From: Porphyromonas vaginalis
Lineage (GTDB): Bacteria; Bacteroidota; Bacteroidia; Bacteroidales; Porphyromonadaceae
NCBI RefSeq assembly: GCF_958301595.1
Contig: NZ_CATQJU010000001.1
Span: forward strand, 1,674,001 to 1,738,000
Direction: 5' to 3'
Length of the DNA stretch: 64,000 nucleotides
In this document: in pieces, positions 27,177 through 35,139 of the stretch
How the letters are laid out: each line of letters opens with the position of its first letter
Position numbering within the stretch: position 1 is the first letter of the stretch
Program-made: the position numbers and the translations under genes
The notes under the pieces: model-generated
Database searches by the model: none
Seen by the model: the letters and a program-made list of their open reading frames with translations, nothing else
Told to the model about the DNA's origin: nothing

Positions 27177-27184
27177 CAAAGTTA
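27177..27184 (-). promoter_or_regulatory. TAACTTTG -7 box of the recombinase pair
   Basis: Fits TAnnTTTG on the minus strand, giving a leader of about 14 nt. The box is embedded in CGGTAACGGGTAACTTTG. The repeated GGTAAC motif may be a recombinase-binding site. Confidence 0.6.
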
Positions 27185-27467
27185 CCCGTTACCGAAGCGT
27201 TCTCAGCTACGCAAAGCGTTGTATATCAGAGCAACAGTACCACAGTTGCAGAGAGTTCACTTACCGAATACTCTTCCGTCAGTTACCTGCTCCTACCTCT
27301 TCGTTACCATTCCGAGAATGGGCTAACGATTTGGTAACGGAACTCCTGCACAAATCCACGCTTTCTGCACTTTACCTCGCAGTGCAAACCACAGAGATAT
27401 CGTGCGAACCCCTCTCATTTCCATTTACTTACCCGCAATTCTCTCCCTAATTCCCTTCCCCCTAATA
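27185..27467. other. Gene-free right arm of the mobilizable element
   Basis: No gene seen. GTTACC at about 27188, 27281 and 27303 and TAACG at 27323-27340 resemble motifs at 20220-20250. They may be arm-type or core recombination sites. Confidence 0.4.
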
Positions 27468-27570
27468 GTTCCTCCCTTGGAACTAAAAAGTTCCTCCCTT
27501 GGAACCGAAAAGTTCCTGCCTTGGAACTAAAAAGTTCCAAGAGGGGAACTATTTTTGGAACTCGTATGTG
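27468..27570. repeat. GTTCC-N6-GGAAC palindrome array, 22-bp period, copy 1
   Basis: Four 16-bp units start at 27468, 27490, 27512 and 27534, separated by 6-bp A-rich spacers. A leader (27550-27570) follows. The last unit plus leader is identical, inverted, to 55198-55233. Confidence 0.9.
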
Positions 27571-27635
27571 TAACGATTTCAGAACGATACGACTGGTGTG
27601 GACGACAACTTCCGCTCGGAGGTGACCCACAAATA

Positions 27636-27810
27636 GAGACTGTTGCATAAAGGCGAATCGCTGCGTTGCTTTCGGGATTCGGCTTCGGTCACATACGTAG
27701 GTATGTGAGCTTCAGACCTCACCCTCAGCGTCTTGCGCTTCATCCTTTCTGCAAAGTCTAGGCAATCTTGCAAGCAAGATTGTGAGACTGTTGACTTTTG
27801 CAATAGTCTC
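27636..27810. repeat. MITE-like element with GAGACTRTTGCA ends, 175 bp
   Basis: The left end GAGACTGTTGCATAAAGG and the inverted right end GAGACTATTGCAAAAG are terminal inverted repeats. The interior (GCTTTCGGGATTCGGCTT) recurs at 6243-6305. No coding capacity. It is probably a derivative of an insertion sequence. Confidence 0.7.
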
Positions 27811-27828
27811 AAATAAGGATTATCGGGC

Positions 27829-27870
27829 AAAAAGAAGGGGCTATACCGCAACGTAGCGATATAGCCCCTT
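27829..27870 (-). terminator. Terminator downstream of the ribF 3' fragment
   Basis: AAGGGGCTATA and TATAGCCCCTT form an 11-bp stem, followed on the minus strand by CTTTTTG. It was probably the original ribF terminator before the insertion at 27985-29761. It now ends the LRR gene transcript. Confidence 0.75.
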
Positions 27871-27893
27871 GGGTTGGGTCGTTTGGACCGTGA

Positions 27894-27985
27894 TTAGTCA
27901 GAGCGGTGGAAGTAGCACCGCACCGCCTCCTCGTCGCGGGTGATCTGCTTGCGCAGTGCGTCGAGGCTCTCGAAGTGTAGCTCCT
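27894..27985 (-). pseudogene. Orphan 3' end of ribF
   Basis: On the minus strand it reads ELHFESLDALRKQITRDEEA, then VRCYFHRSD and a stop. This matches the last 29 codons of the intact ribF with two substitutions (Arg to Cys, Leu to Arg). The shared block is 93 bp (27893-27985 against 29761-29853). The fragment directly abuts the stop codon of the LRR gene. Confidence 0.9.
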
Positions 27986-29649
27986 TACTTGACTAGTAGG
28001 ACGGTGCTCTCAGATGCGCTCTTGAGGATATACGCTCCATCGGGCAGACTGTGTAGATCTAGCTCTACACTTCCGAGGTCATTAGCCGTGGCACGCTGTA
28101 GTAGCTCGCCCTGAGAAGAGTAGAGTGCTACGACCTCACCACGACTTAGCCCGGCTACGTGTACATACTCCTTAGCTGGGTTGGGATAGACTTGTAGAGC
28201 AAGCGTAGAGGGAGCCTCTACAGATACATTGTCCGGCTCGTTGCTCTTCAGCTCCCAGTTTTTGTCTTTAGCTACTTTGATAAGTTCGTCTGGGCACTTG
28301 TTGAGCTCGGTAGTGCTTGTCTTGCTGATGGCATAGAGTAGACCTGCGGTCTGACCCTTGCGGTCTGGAAGTGCCTGTATGAGTTCGCTCATAGCTTTCT
28401 CCTGGATGGCATTGTTGTAGATGCTTAGCTTCTCAAGCTTTGATGCAGTAGCTATCTTAATCTCGCTAATTTTATTGCCCTGGCACTCTAGAGCCTGTAG
28501 TTGAGGAGCCTTGGTTAGATCTAGAGTAGTAAGTTCGTTGGAGCTACAGTTTAGCTTGAGCAAGGAGTGGTCTGCAGATACAGAGATGCTTGAGACCTTC
28601 TTTTTGCTACAGTCTAGCTCGGTAAGCTTGCCGTGGATTGTGATGGTCGCATTCTCAACGGTGTACTCCTTAGTCCCTGGATCAAAAGGCTCCTGGAGCC
28701 CCTCTAGCATGATGTCATCATTGTCCTCGCCCACCATGCTGAGAGAGACTTTGTCTCCTACTTTGAGAGCTGTCGCAAGGGTGGTCTCACCAGCAGGGTA
28801 TACAGGATCACTGCCTTCGTATTTCTTGGGGTTGGGAGCGTTGAAGTCAAAGACTTTAAAGCCACGTCGCTTAGCCTCAACGGCATCTTTCTTGAGACAT
28901 ACGTTGTCTCCAAACTTCTTGGCGAAAAAGCTATCTATAACGTGTATCTCCCCGCTCTTCTCCTCTTGGGATCGGTCGGGTAGACTGTAGATGAGACGCC
29001 CCATGACGGTCGCTTTGATCTTATTGCATGCACAGTATATGAAGCGGATCTTGGGTGTCTTGGAGAAGTCTAGACGGGATATTTGATTGCGTGCACAGTC
29101 TAGGAACTCTAGACTGGAGCTCTTGGATAGATCAAGCTCTGAGATATTGTTTCTAGCACAGTGTACGACTACAAGCTGAGGACATGATGCCAGGTCTAGA
29201 GCTGTAATCTTATTGTTCCAACAGTCTAGGTCCGTCAGAGAGCTACTCTTGGAGATGTCGAGGGAGGTCAAGATGTTTTTCCCACACCTGAGCGTGTCAA
29301 GAGACGAAGCCTTAGTGATATCAAGCTGATCTATCTCATTAAAAGTGCAGGTGAAGTTGGTGATATCTCCGTTGACGGACACCTTATCCTTCGTGAGGGT
29401 GTACCGGTGGAGGGCTCCGTCCGCTATGATAGACTCTTGTAGTCCATCGGCCTTTACAGGAGTCTTTGCCTTAACGCTGAGCTGAACTTTAGCCCCGACC
29501 TTACGCGTCGTGTGAAAGGTGATGGACTCTTTGCTCTCGGACGTATTACTCCCGTCTTGAGCAGATGTAAGAGTGACGCTGCCTAGGAGCATCATAATGA
29601 GTGAGAGGAGTAGGCTACTCCGCAACAAACTGGTAGTAAGTTGATTCAT
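27985..29649 (-). CDS. Secreted LRR protein with T9SS sorting tail (fifth paralogue)
   Basis: The 554-residue protein has a signal peptide (MNQLTTSLLRSSLLLS to LTSAQ) and a first entry domain with LRRs (LDISKSSSLTDLDCWNNKIT). An exit segment (MGRLIYSLPDRSQEE), a second entry/LRR module ending MSELIQALPDRKGQTAG, and a T9SS tail (LQVYPNPAKEYVHVAG to ESTVLLVK) follow. It has no InlB-like repeats and is more diverged from the four-gene cluster than those are from each other. It is inserted at the 3' end of ribF between 93-bp direct repeats. A TACCTTTG box lies upstream. Inferred role: surface-exposed binding protein. Confidence 0.86.
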   Translation of the reverse strand: MNQLTTSLLRSSLLLSLIMMLLGSVTLTSAQDGSNTSESKESITFHTTRKVGAKVQLSVKAKTPVKADGLQESIIADGALHRYTLTKDKVSVNGDITNFTCTFNEIDQLDITKASSLDTLRCGKNILTSLDISKSSSLTDLDCWNNKITALDLASCPQLVVVHCARNNISELDLSKSSSLEFLDCARNQISRLDFSKTPKIRFIYCACNKIKATVMGRLIYSLPDRSQEEKSGEIHVIDSFFAKKFGDNVCLKKDAVEAKRRGFKVFDFNAPNPKKYEGSDPVYPAGETTLATALKVGDKVSLSMVGEDNDDIMLEGLQEPFDPGTKEYTVENATITIHGKLTELDCSKKKVSSISVSADHSLLKLNCSSNELTTLDLTKAPQLQALECQGNKISEIKIATASKLEKLSIYNNAIQEKAMSELIQALPDRKGQTAGLLYAISKTSTTELNKCPDELIKVAKDKNWELKSNEPDNVSVEAPSTLALQVYPNPAKEYVHVAGLSRGEVVALYSSQGELLQRATANDLGSVELDLHSLPDGAYILKSASESTVLLVK

Positions 29650-29682
29650 ATTCTTATCGTATTATGGTTGAAAATACGAGCG

Positions 29683-29690
29683 CAAAGGTA
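29683..29690 (-). promoter_or_regulatory. TACCTTTG -7 box of the fifth LRR gene
   Basis: Fits TAnnTTTG, 33 bp before the ATG on the minus strand, in an A/T-rich stretch between ribF and the LRR gene. Confidence 0.6.
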
Positions 29691-29761
29691 CGATCAACTT
29701 TTTCTCTAGAAAATCAGTTTATGTAGGTATTTTAGAGGTGTGGAGTACGTAATCTTGAGTA

Positions 29762-30715
29762 TTAGTCGGAGAGGTGGAAGTAGCGTCGCACCGCCTCCTC
29801 GTCGCGGGTGATCTGCTTGCGCAGTGCGTCGAGGCTCTCGAAGTGTAGCTCCTGTCGTAGTCTGTCGCAGAGGGAGATCTGCAGCTCCTGACCATACAGC
29901 TGGTACTCCTCGCCGCCCATCAGAAAGACCTCAATCATCGTCTCCTCCTCGTCTAGCTCGAGCGTGGGTCGGGTCCCGATGTAGAGCATACTCGGTATAT
30001 CTCGCTGCTGACCCGCTCCAAAGGGGTCGATGGTCGTACGTGCCATATAGACGCCTGCTGGGGGGAGTGCTTTGTAGGACGAGGGTACCTCTATATTAGC
30101 GGTCGGGTAGCCTAGTTTGCGCCCGATCTGGAGCCCCGTTTTGACCTTGCCCAAGATGGTGTAGGGGTGTCCTAGCTGTCTCTCCGCCTCGGATACGGCT
30201 CCAGTGTCTATCCACCGACGTATGGCAGTCGAGCTGATGGGGTCTTGGCTCGTGCTGTCTCCTAGAGTGTATGCCTCTCCTCTGATGCAGCGTATGCCGT
30301 AGCGGTGCGCTATCGCCTGGTAATCCTCGAAGGCTAGTCCCTTGTCATGACCGAAGTGGTGGTCGAAGCCTACGACGAGCGTGTGGATATGTAGCTGCTC
30401 ATCGAGGTAAGTGCGAAGAAACTCCTCGGCACTCATCTGCGAGAGGGCTGCTGTAAAGGGGATGACAGCGACTCGCTCTATGCCCATCTGGTGCAGGAGT
30501 AACTCCTTCTCACGCTCTAGCGTGATGAGGCGAAAGGGTCGCTCGGGGTGCAGCACCAGCTGCGGGTGTGGCTCGAAGGTGACGACCCCGGAGGTCAAGT
30601 GATTTCGCTCGGCTATTGTGAGGACTTGGCGGATCAGTGCTTGGTGCCCTAGATGCACGCCATCGAAGGCTCCCATGGCAACGACTAGATGCCTCATAGA
30701 CTCTGCTCTCTGCAT
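29762..30715 (-). CDS. ribF: Bifunctional riboflavin kinase / FAD synthetase
   Basis: The 317-residue protein converts riboflavin to FMN and FMN to FAD in the cytoplasm. The N-terminal nucleotidyltransferase motif is visible as MGAFDGVHLGH (about 13-23). The STAIRRWI segment and the riboflavin kinase signature GYPTANIEV (about 203) follow in the usual order. The length is normal. A start at 30697 (MRHLVVAMG) is possible. It is the last gene of the galE-to-ribF series, 30 bp after the EnvC-like gene. Its final 93 bp occur again at 27893-27985, so the present 3' end may have been brought in with the inserted LRR gene. Confidence 0.95.
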   Translation of the reverse strand: MQRAESMRHLVVAMGAFDGVHLGHQALIRQVLTIAERNHLTSGVVTFEPHPQLVLHPERPFRLITLEREKELLLHQMGIERVAVIPFTAALSQMSAEEFLRTYLDEQLHIHTLVVGFDHHFGHDKGLAFEDYQAIAHRYGIRCIRGEAYTLGDSTSQDPISSTAIRRWIDTGAVSEAERQLGHPYTILGKVKTGLQIGRKLGYPTANIEVPSSYKALPPAGVYMARTTIDPFGAGQQRDIPSMLYIGTRPTLELDEEETMIEVFLMGGEEYQLYGQELQISLCDRLRQELHFESLDALRKQITRDEEAVRRYFHLSD

Positions 30716-30745
30716 GAATGAACTGCTCTAAAGGTATGTCAAGGG

Positions 30746-32047
30746 TTAGCGTATCCAGGCTTGAGGATTGAGCTTGGTGCGCTCGTGCCATACTTGGAAC
30801 TGCATGACTCCATACTGCCCCCCATCGTCACTCGCCACGGTGCCTAGCACTTGACCTGTCTTGACCTTTTGCCCTGCTCGGACTGAGACGTTCTGTAGGT
30901 TGGCATAGACGGTCAGATAGTTACCGTGACGTATGATGATAGAGTTGTGGTAGCCTGGCACGACGAAGACCTTGCTGACTACACCGTCGAAGATGGCGAC
31001 CGCCTCGGTGCCACGTGCTACCTGTATGTCGATACCGCCATTACGCGTCTGCACTAGGGCTAGATCGTCGTGCTGCTGGAGGCCAAAGCGTCTGATGACA
31101 CGGTAGCGGCCCTTGATAGGTGCGGGGAGCCGTCCCTTGTTGGCTGCAAAGGAGCTAGCCAGCTTACGCTCGGCAGCATCCATCGCATAGCCGTCCTTAG
31201 TCTCGGCGCGACGCTCCGCCTCTTTGGGCACCTTCTTGCCCTTCTTACGCGCCTCACGCTCGAGACGCTCACGCTCTTCACGCGCTTTGCGCTCTGCCTC
31301 GGCTATCTCACGAGCTATCTGATCTTGGATAGCTTGGTTGAGCTGCTCCGCTTGGCGCTGCTGCTGTTTGAGTTTCTTTTGGAGTGACTGTCGCTCGCTA
31401 GAGAGTTCTTTGACCTCGGAGGCGATGCTCTTCTGTTGTTGCTCTAGCTTGACCCGCTCCTCGGCACGTAGCTGCAGGAGGGTGCCTTTTTGCTGTTTCG
31501 TTGCTATGAGTTGGTTTTGGCTCGCCTGCAGCTCCTCACGGGTGGCGTATAGCTGTGCTGCGACCTCCTTGTGTGCTCTTGCGTAAGCCGAGAGGTAGCG
31601 CACACGACGTATGCCCTCGTCAAAGCTGGAGGCGGAGAGGATGAAGAGCAGTCGATCCTCAAAGCGGGGACGCTGCTGGAGAGCTTTCAGCGTCTTGGCG
31701 TACCGCTCTCGGCTCACCTCTTCCTCTTGCTGTAGCTTGCCTATCTGTGTGGCTAGCGAGTCGATGGAGACGTTGAGCAGAGATACCTCTTGGTCTAGCA
31801 ATTCGATGACCTGCGTACGATCTTTGATCTGCTTACGAACGAGTTTGTCTTGCTTGTTTTTTTCCGAAAGGCTCTGACCAAGAGACTTGATCTCTTTGTC
31901 GGTCTTCTTGATCGCATTGAGTAGCTCGGTACGCTGCCGCTCAAGCTTGCGTACGGCGGCAGACTTCTTGGGTTGCTGTGCCAAGAGGAGGGTGCCTGTG
32001 AGCGTGAGTAGGCAGAGGGTATAGAGTAACCGTCGGAGGTGTGACAT
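30746..32047 (-). CDS. EnvC-like murein hydrolase activator (coiled coil + degenerate LytM/M23 domain)
   Basis: The 433-residue protein has a signal peptide (MSHLRRLLYTLCLLTLTGTL), a long coiled coil (about 30-275) rich in Glu, Gln, Lys and Arg, and a C-terminal M23/LytM domain (about 320-433). Active M23 enzymes have HxxxD and HxH zinc ligands. Here the first motif reads NGGIDI, with Asn for His, and the last reads VYANL, with Asn for His. The domain is therefore probably non-catalytic, like EnvC, which activates amidases at the division septum. It lies between the DUF4292 lipoprotein gene and ribF, with 25-30 bp gaps. Confidence 0.85.
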   Translation of the reverse strand: MSHLRRLLYTLCLLTLTGTLLLAQQPKKSAAVRKLERQRTELLNAIKKTDKEIKSLGQSLSEKNKQDKLVRKQIKDRTQVIELLDQEVSLLNVSIDSLATQIGKLQQEEEVSRERYAKTLKALQQRPRFEDRLLFILSASSFDEGIRRVRYLSAYARAHKEVAAQLYATREELQASQNQLIATKQQKGTLLQLRAEERVKLEQQQKSIASEVKELSSERQSLQKKLKQQQRQAEQLNQAIQDQIAREIAEAERKAREERERLEREARKKGKKVPKEAERRAETKDGYAMDAAERKLASSFAANKGRLPAPIKGRYRVIRRFGLQQHDDLALVQTRNGGIDIQVARGTEAVAIFDGVVSKVFVVPGYHNSIIIRHGNYLTVYANLQNVSVRAGQKVKTGQVLGTVASDDGGQYGVMQFQVWHERTKLNPQAWIR

Positions 32048-32072
32048 AGATCGATGGGAAGGTGTGTGAAAA

Positions 32073-32894
32073 CTAAAGGAGCTTGAGTAACTCGTCTAGG
32101 GTCATGGTCGTGTAGCCTCCCTGAGGCTCGGTGAGACGATCTTGCAGTTGAGCTGGCGTGAGCTCTTTGCTCTTGCTATACTTCAGCTGTATAGAGAGAC
32201 GCTTGCGCAGTGTGGAGACGAGGAGATGGGTCACGCTAGGCTTGCTAGAGCCACTCTGGTAGCTGTATCGTCCCTGCAGATAGCCGCTCTTGCTTTGGTC
32301 AGTGGAGGCGATGCGGATGGTGCCTAGCTGGCATTGCGGATTGACCATATAGTCGGCAACCCAGGGCTTGCCCTTGAGGCTATGGAGTGAGGTCTCTAGA
32401 GCACCATGCCCGACTACGTACTCACGATCGGCTAGGTAGGTGGGCTGGCCCAGGAGTAGGTCACGTAGGAGCGTGTACGACACCTCAGCATCCAGTCGCT
32501 CGCTCAGCTCGTAGTAGCTGATGGTGACCTTGGCGTCGTGCATCATATCGTAGAGAGCGATGTAGTCGGGGAGGATGTAGATGCGGAGTGCCTCCACAAA
32601 GGGCAGCGGACGAGCCGAGAGCATCACGCCATCGCTCTGACCTACGAAGAGATCCATGCGTGTCGATAGCTGCGAGTCGCCTAGAGATAGATCGGCACTA
32701 GCGATGCGATGCTCAGGCGTGTGGCTGATCTGGAGGATCTGGTCCGAAAGCCATGAGTCGCCTAGAGCGCACCCTCCTGCGTCTGCGACTGTGGGCATCG
32801 TTGCGGAGCTAGAGTGGCTAGCGCGCGTGCCACAAGCTAGGAGTAGTAGCGTGCTACTGATGATGAGGAGGGTAGATCTCAGGAAGTGTCTCAT
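32073..32894 (-). CDS. DUF4292-like lipoprotein
   Basis: The 273-residue protein has a lipoprotein signal peptide with lipobox LLACG, so Cys21 would be lipidated and the protein sits in the periplasm or outer membrane. The body (DLSLGDSQLSTRMDLFVGQS, LPDYIALYDMM, a long C-terminal beta-rich part) resembles DUF4292 proteins, which in Bacteroidota often stand next to a TPR gene and an EnvC-like gene as here. Function is unknown; a LolA/LolB-like fold has been suggested for such families. An envelope role is inferred from the neighbours. Confidence 0.7.
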   Translation of the reverse strand: MRHFLRSTLLIISSTLLLLACGTRASHSSSATMPTVADAGGCALGDSWLSDQILQISHTPEHRIASADLSLGDSQLSTRMDLFVGQSDGVMLSARPLPFVEALRIYILPDYIALYDMMHDAKVTISYYELSERLDAEVSYTLLRDLLLGQPTYLADREYVVGHGALETSLHSLKGKPWVADYMVNPQCQLGTIRIASTDQSKSGYLQGRYSYQSGSSKPSVTHLLVSTLRKRLSIQLKYSKSKELTPAQLQDRLTEPQGGYTTMTLDELLKLL

Positions 32895-32924
32895 GATAGG
32901 TCTATAATATATAGTGTATCACAA

Positions 32925-34688
32925 CTAAGGGGTCAGCGCATCGATCTTCTGCTGAAGGCCCTCCGTGGGTGCTAACTTGTAAGCTCGCTGCCACTGCTGG
33001 AGTGCAGCCTGTCGATCACCACCCTGCAGATAGGCGTCGCCAAGTCGCTCGATATAGCCCGCATTGGGCTTGCCTATTTGCTCAGCTCGCTCTACCGCTT
33101 GTGAGAGCATGAGCTGTGCCATAGTTGTTTGCCCCCGAGCTAGGAGGATGGTGCCGTAAGTATCGAGGATGTTGGCCTCTTCGGGGGCTAGTCCATAAGC
33201 TGTCGCAGCTAGTTGCTCGGCTTTTGCTAGGTAGCTGCTGTCTTGCGGTGATAGGGTGTAGAGGTAGTAAGCGTAGTTGTTGAGTAGGATGGCATCTCGG
33301 GGGAAGAGCCGCTCGGCAATCTCAAAGACTTCGAGTGCCTGTTCCGACTGCTCCTGCTTCTCATAGATCAGCGAAGAGTAGAGGAGTAGCAGGCGTAGCC
33401 CCTCAGTCGGTTCAACGTCTTTGGCTGTCTTGAGTTTGGTCCAGTCTAACTGGCTACTGATCGCTTGCTTAGCTTCGTCTAGACGATCCCGAGCGATGAG
33501 TTCGCCAGCGTAGAGTGCCAGTATCTGAAGGTCTGCGGGGTAACGCTTTTGCGCCGAGGTGAGGTAGTCTAGTCGCTCCTGCTCCTTCATCTGCGAAGCC
33601 TGTACGACGACGGCACTATAAGCGGTCTTGGAGTTGTCGTAAAACTGCTTGACCAGTTGCTCCGCCTGCGCTTTCCCCTGTTGTGCCGTGACGATGAGGT
33701 AGAGGTCGGCGAAGAGCTTCGGGTCGCTCGGCTCTAACTCTGCGAGACGTGTCAGGGCGGGGATAAACTCTGACGGGATCTGGCTAATGTCTGAGAAGTC
33801 TGGCAGCATCATAGAGATAATGCGTGCCGAAACAGGAGAGATGCTGTCTTGACGCTCTAGGTAGCTGTGGAGGTATTTGGCCGATTGCTTGATATCTCGG
33901 CGCGCGGCGATTAGCTCGGCACGCGTCACCTCGATGTAATCGTCGGGTAGGGAGAGTGTCCGCTGGAGCTGCGCCAGTCCCTTCTCTATCTGATCGTCTA
34001 GCCTTAGTGCGTTGAGTGCTTCTAGACGTGTGTGGTGATTGCCCAGATTGCTCGGCTCCAGCTCGACGAGTCGCTCAGCGGCTTGGAGCATACGCTGGTA
34101 GTCTCCCTGCTTGGAGGCGGACTGAGCGATGAGACGGTAATAGGTCTCTTGCTGTTGATGAGTTGTGAGTTGCGTCGTGTCGAGTTGCGCTATCTGCTCT
34201 AGTAGCTCTTGATTCTTGTTTAGTATTGCTAGGCTCGTCAGATGAACTAACAGTATGTCGGGGTGACTCGATACCTCTCTCGGGAGCATGGCAAAGAGCG
34301 AGTCCGCCTCATTAATCTCTCCGCTACTATAGAGGAGCGTGAGGTAGTAGCGTACGAGCTCTTGATTGGCGTGAGCCTGGTCGCTTTTCTTAGTGAAAAG
34401 CGTCTGGAGTAAGTCTCTAGCTTCGCTTTGGCGATCCGCCAGATCCAGCCAGCTGGCTAGCGGTACAGCCGTCTGGACCTGCTGGTCAGGATAGGCGTCG
34501 TAGAGGTAGTAAAGATAGCCGATAGCTGGCTCCTGCGATCCTGCGAAGAAGAGGATGTTGGCGTAGTCTCCAATCTGCGCATAGGCTGTCCCCTCCGTCC
34601 CTGTAGACTGCGCAGAGAGTTTAGCAGAACTTAGCCCTAGTAGAGCTAAAAGCAAGAGCAAGAGTGTCTGACGACCGATGCTTTTCAT
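32925..34688 (-). CDS. Periplasmic tetratricopeptide-repeat protein
   Basis: The 587-residue protein starts with a signal peptide ([20 protein letters not shown] to LSAQ) and then consists of helical TPR-like repeats. The clearest are near the C-terminus: [20 protein letters not shown] and [20 protein letters not shown]. No enzymatic motif is seen. The start overlaps the dut stop by 4 bp (ATGA), implying coupled translation. Its place between dut and the DUF4292/EnvC pair suggests an envelope-assembly scaffold; this is inference. Confidence 0.8.
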   Translation of the reverse strand: MKSIGRQTLLLLLLALLGLSSAKLSAQSTGTEGTAYAQIGDYANILFFAGSQEPAIGYLYYLYDAYPDQQVQTAVPLASWLDLADRQSEARDLLQTLFTKKSDQAHANQELVRYYLTLLYSSGEINEADSLFAMLPREVSSHPDILLVHLTSLAILNKNQELLEQIAQLDTTQLTTHQQQETYYRLIAQSASKQGDYQRMLQAAERLVELEPSNLGNHHTRLEALNALRLDDQIEKGLAQLQRTLSLPDDYIEVTRAELIAARRDIKQSAKYLHSYLERQDSISPVSARIISMMLPDFSDISQIPSEFIPALTRLAELEPSDPKLFADLYLIVTAQQGKAQAEQLVKQFYDNSKTAYSAVVVQASQMKEQERLDYLTSAQKRYPADLQILALYAGELIARDRLDEAKQAISSQLDWTKLKTAKDVEPTEGLRLLLLYSSLIYEKQEQSEQALEVFEIAERLFPRDAILLNNYAYYLYTLSPQDSSYLAKAEQLAATAYGLAPEEANILDTYGTILLARGQTTMAQLMLSQAVERAEQIGKPNAGYIERLGDAYLQGGDRQAALQQWQRAYKLAPTEGLQQKIDALTP

Positions 34689-35119
34689 ACGCCCGTATGT
34701 CCAAAACCGCCATCGCCTCGCTGGGTGTCCGAGAGACTCTCGACCTCGATCCAGTCACACTGCTCGTGGCGAGCGAAGACGAGCTGAGCGATGTGCTCAC
34801 CGGGAGCTATCTCCACCGTCTCCTGAGATAGATTAATCAGGATTACCTGTAGTTCGCCACGGTAGTCTGCGTCGATTGTGCCAGGCGCGTTGAGTACGGT
34901 CAGCCCCTGCTTGAGAGCTAGACCACTGCGTGGACGCACCTGCCCCTCGTAGCCGGCGGGAATCTCCATGTATAGACCTGTGGGTATCAGTCGACGCTCT
35001 AGGGGTGCCAGCGAGACGCTTTGCTCTAGGTTAGCGCGTAGGTCTAACCCCGCAGAGAGTGCCGTAGCGTATTGAGGTAGGGGATAGGAAGAGCGGTTGA
35101 TAATCCGAATAGAAAGCAT
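34685..35119 (-). CDS. dut: dUTP diphosphatase
   Basis: The 144-residue trimeric dUTPase hydrolyses dUTP to dUMP and PPi. The five family motifs appear in order: [38 protein letters not shown] and [10 protein letters not shown]. The start at 35119 ([10 protein letters not shown]) is preferred to an upstream ATG at 35164, which would overlap ispG and add residues foreign to the family. It lies 20 bp after ispG and overlaps the TPR gene by 4 bp. Confidence 0.95.
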   Translation of the reverse strand: MLSIRIINRSSYPLPQYATALSAGLDLRANLEQSVSLAPLERRLIPTGLYMEIPAGYEGQVRPRSGLALKQGLTVLNAPGTIDADYRGELQVILINLSQETVEIAPGEHIAQLVFARHEQCDWIEVESLSDTQRGDGGFGHTGV

Positions 35120-35139
35120 GAGTAGCGTTGGTATAAAGG

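Larger units (their letters stand above)
20149..27600. mobile_element. Integrative mobilizable element (approximate limits)
   Basis: Inferred from a MobV-type relaxase, an oriT-like region, a cargo gene and two tandem tyrosine recombinases. Base composition is lower in GC than the housekeeping genes. GTTACC/GGTAAC motifs cluster at both ends: 20220-20250 on the left, 27182-27340 and about 27570 on the right. These could be recombinase arm sites. No replication or excisionase gene is recognised. The exact att sites cannot be set from this sequence. Confidence 0.6.
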
